Shown piece after piece: positions 63,731-64,000 of a DNA stretch of 64,000 nucleotides. Position 1 is the stretch's first letter. Each line of letters opens with the position of its first letter. Made by a program: the position numbers and the translations under genes. The notes under the pieces are model-generated. The model worked only from the letters and a program-made list of their open reading frames with translations. It made no database searches and was not told where the DNA came from. The stretch comes from an uncultured bacterium (GTDB lineage: Bacteria; Bacillota; Clostridia; Oscillospirales; Oscillospiraceae): contig CAOKLO010000009.1 in NCBI GenBank assembly GCA_948469375.1, positions 1 to 64,000 of the forward strand, read 5' to 3'.

Positions 63731-63763
63731 AAAAATGCCCCGCTTCATCGGACGAAGCGGGGC
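63731..63763 (-). terminator. Rho-independent terminator
   Basis: A 10-bp stem (GCCCCGCTTC and its complement, 7-nt loop) followed on the minus strand by ATTTTTG. It isolates the DUF4314 gene from the gene at the window edge. Confidence 0.8.
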
Positions 63764-63879
63764 CAAACGCTGTTTGCGCCGGAACCTATTCACTTGGTAT
63801 TTTGAACCTGTCCTGTCCATGGACTCACCCCCCCTTCACGGATATTGACAGCAACATTACCACAACCTGCCACCGAAAG

Positions 63880-64000
63880 CTACCCGGCACAACCAACAGA
63901 TTTGTCCCGCGCCATGATCCGGGCGACCTCGGTTCGGATGCAGATATCTTTGCCCACGCCCCAGCAGACAAAGCCGTGGCCAGGATAGGGGCAGCCCGCG
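63880..64000 (-). CDS. Partial gene: Cys-rich C-terminus, continues beyond the window
   Basis: The last ~39 codons of a minus-strand protein whose start lies past the right edge. The visible part CPYPGHGFVCWGVGKDICIRTEVARIMARDKSVGCAG and stop has a Cys/His pattern like small metal-binding ICE proteins. No further identification is possible. Confidence 0.6.
   Translation of the reverse strand, partial: AGCPYPGHGFVCWGVGKDICIRTEVARIMARDKSVGCAG

Noticed and set aside
63683-63820. 45-codon minus-strand ORF with a GGGGGGTGA ribosome-like site
   Set aside because: Contains the rho-independent terminator at 63731-63763 inside its coding region and is very basic; more likely leader sequence than a gene.

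Overview
The window looks like chromosomal DNA of a GC-rich, spore-forming gut Clostridia (Oscillospiraceae-type, e.g. the Flavonifractor/Intestinimonas neighbourhood). The evidence is an SLH-domain surface protein, a remnant of the spore germination protease gene gpr, class D sortase and CnaB adhesin architecture, AGGAGG ribosome sites, and a transfer region of the kind found in Firmicutes integrative and conjugative elements (ICEs). No rRNA, tRNA or CRISPR array was found.

Region A (1-6335). One long minus-strand gene encodes a cell-wall protein of Ig-like repeats ending in three SLH domains. Its 5' end is missing: the reading frame runs into a 66-bp sequence (6236-6301) that recurs inverted at 24556-24621, where it precedes an IS1182-type transposase fragment.

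Region B (6680-22238). A disaccharide utilisation locus. It holds an ABC importer (binding protein plus two permeases, no ATPase), a GH65 disaccharide phosphorylase, two GH13 enzymes, a LacI regulator, two aldo/keto reductases, an NAD-dependent epimerase, deoxyribose-phosphate aldolase, and a fusion of beta-phosphoglucomutase with a cupin-type phosphoglucose isomerase. The operator TTATCGATAA sits at all three promoter regions. The inferred flow is uptake, phosphorolysis to beta-glucose-1-phosphate, then conversion to glucose-6-phosphate and fructose-6-phosphate by the fusion protein.

Region C (22240-26433). A scrap zone. It contains a membrane-protein remnant, a response-regulator gene whose expected start codon is ATA, a sigma-like gene, a cluster of hairpins, the truncated IS1182 copy, an XRE repressor with three palindromic operators, an unknown gene, and a frameshifted gpr fragment.

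Region D (26500-64000, continuing past the right edge). An ICE transfer region, almost all on the minus strand. It encodes VirD4/TraG, Toprim protein, MobL-type relaxase with Sel1 repeats, ribbon-helix-helix accessory protein, an oriT candidate, M23 peptidase, VirB4, VirB3/PrgI, VirB6/TrbL and a VirB2-like pilin. Cargo includes a C5 DNA methyltransferase spread over two overlapping frames, a D12 adenine methyltransferase, a UvrD-type helicase, and a surface module (1,921-residue CnaB-repeat adhesin, NlpC-like protein, class D sortase, membrane-anchored partner). Several genes have no ATG/GTG/TTG where family alignment and ribosome site place the start: ACG for the relaxase, CTG for the D12 methylase.
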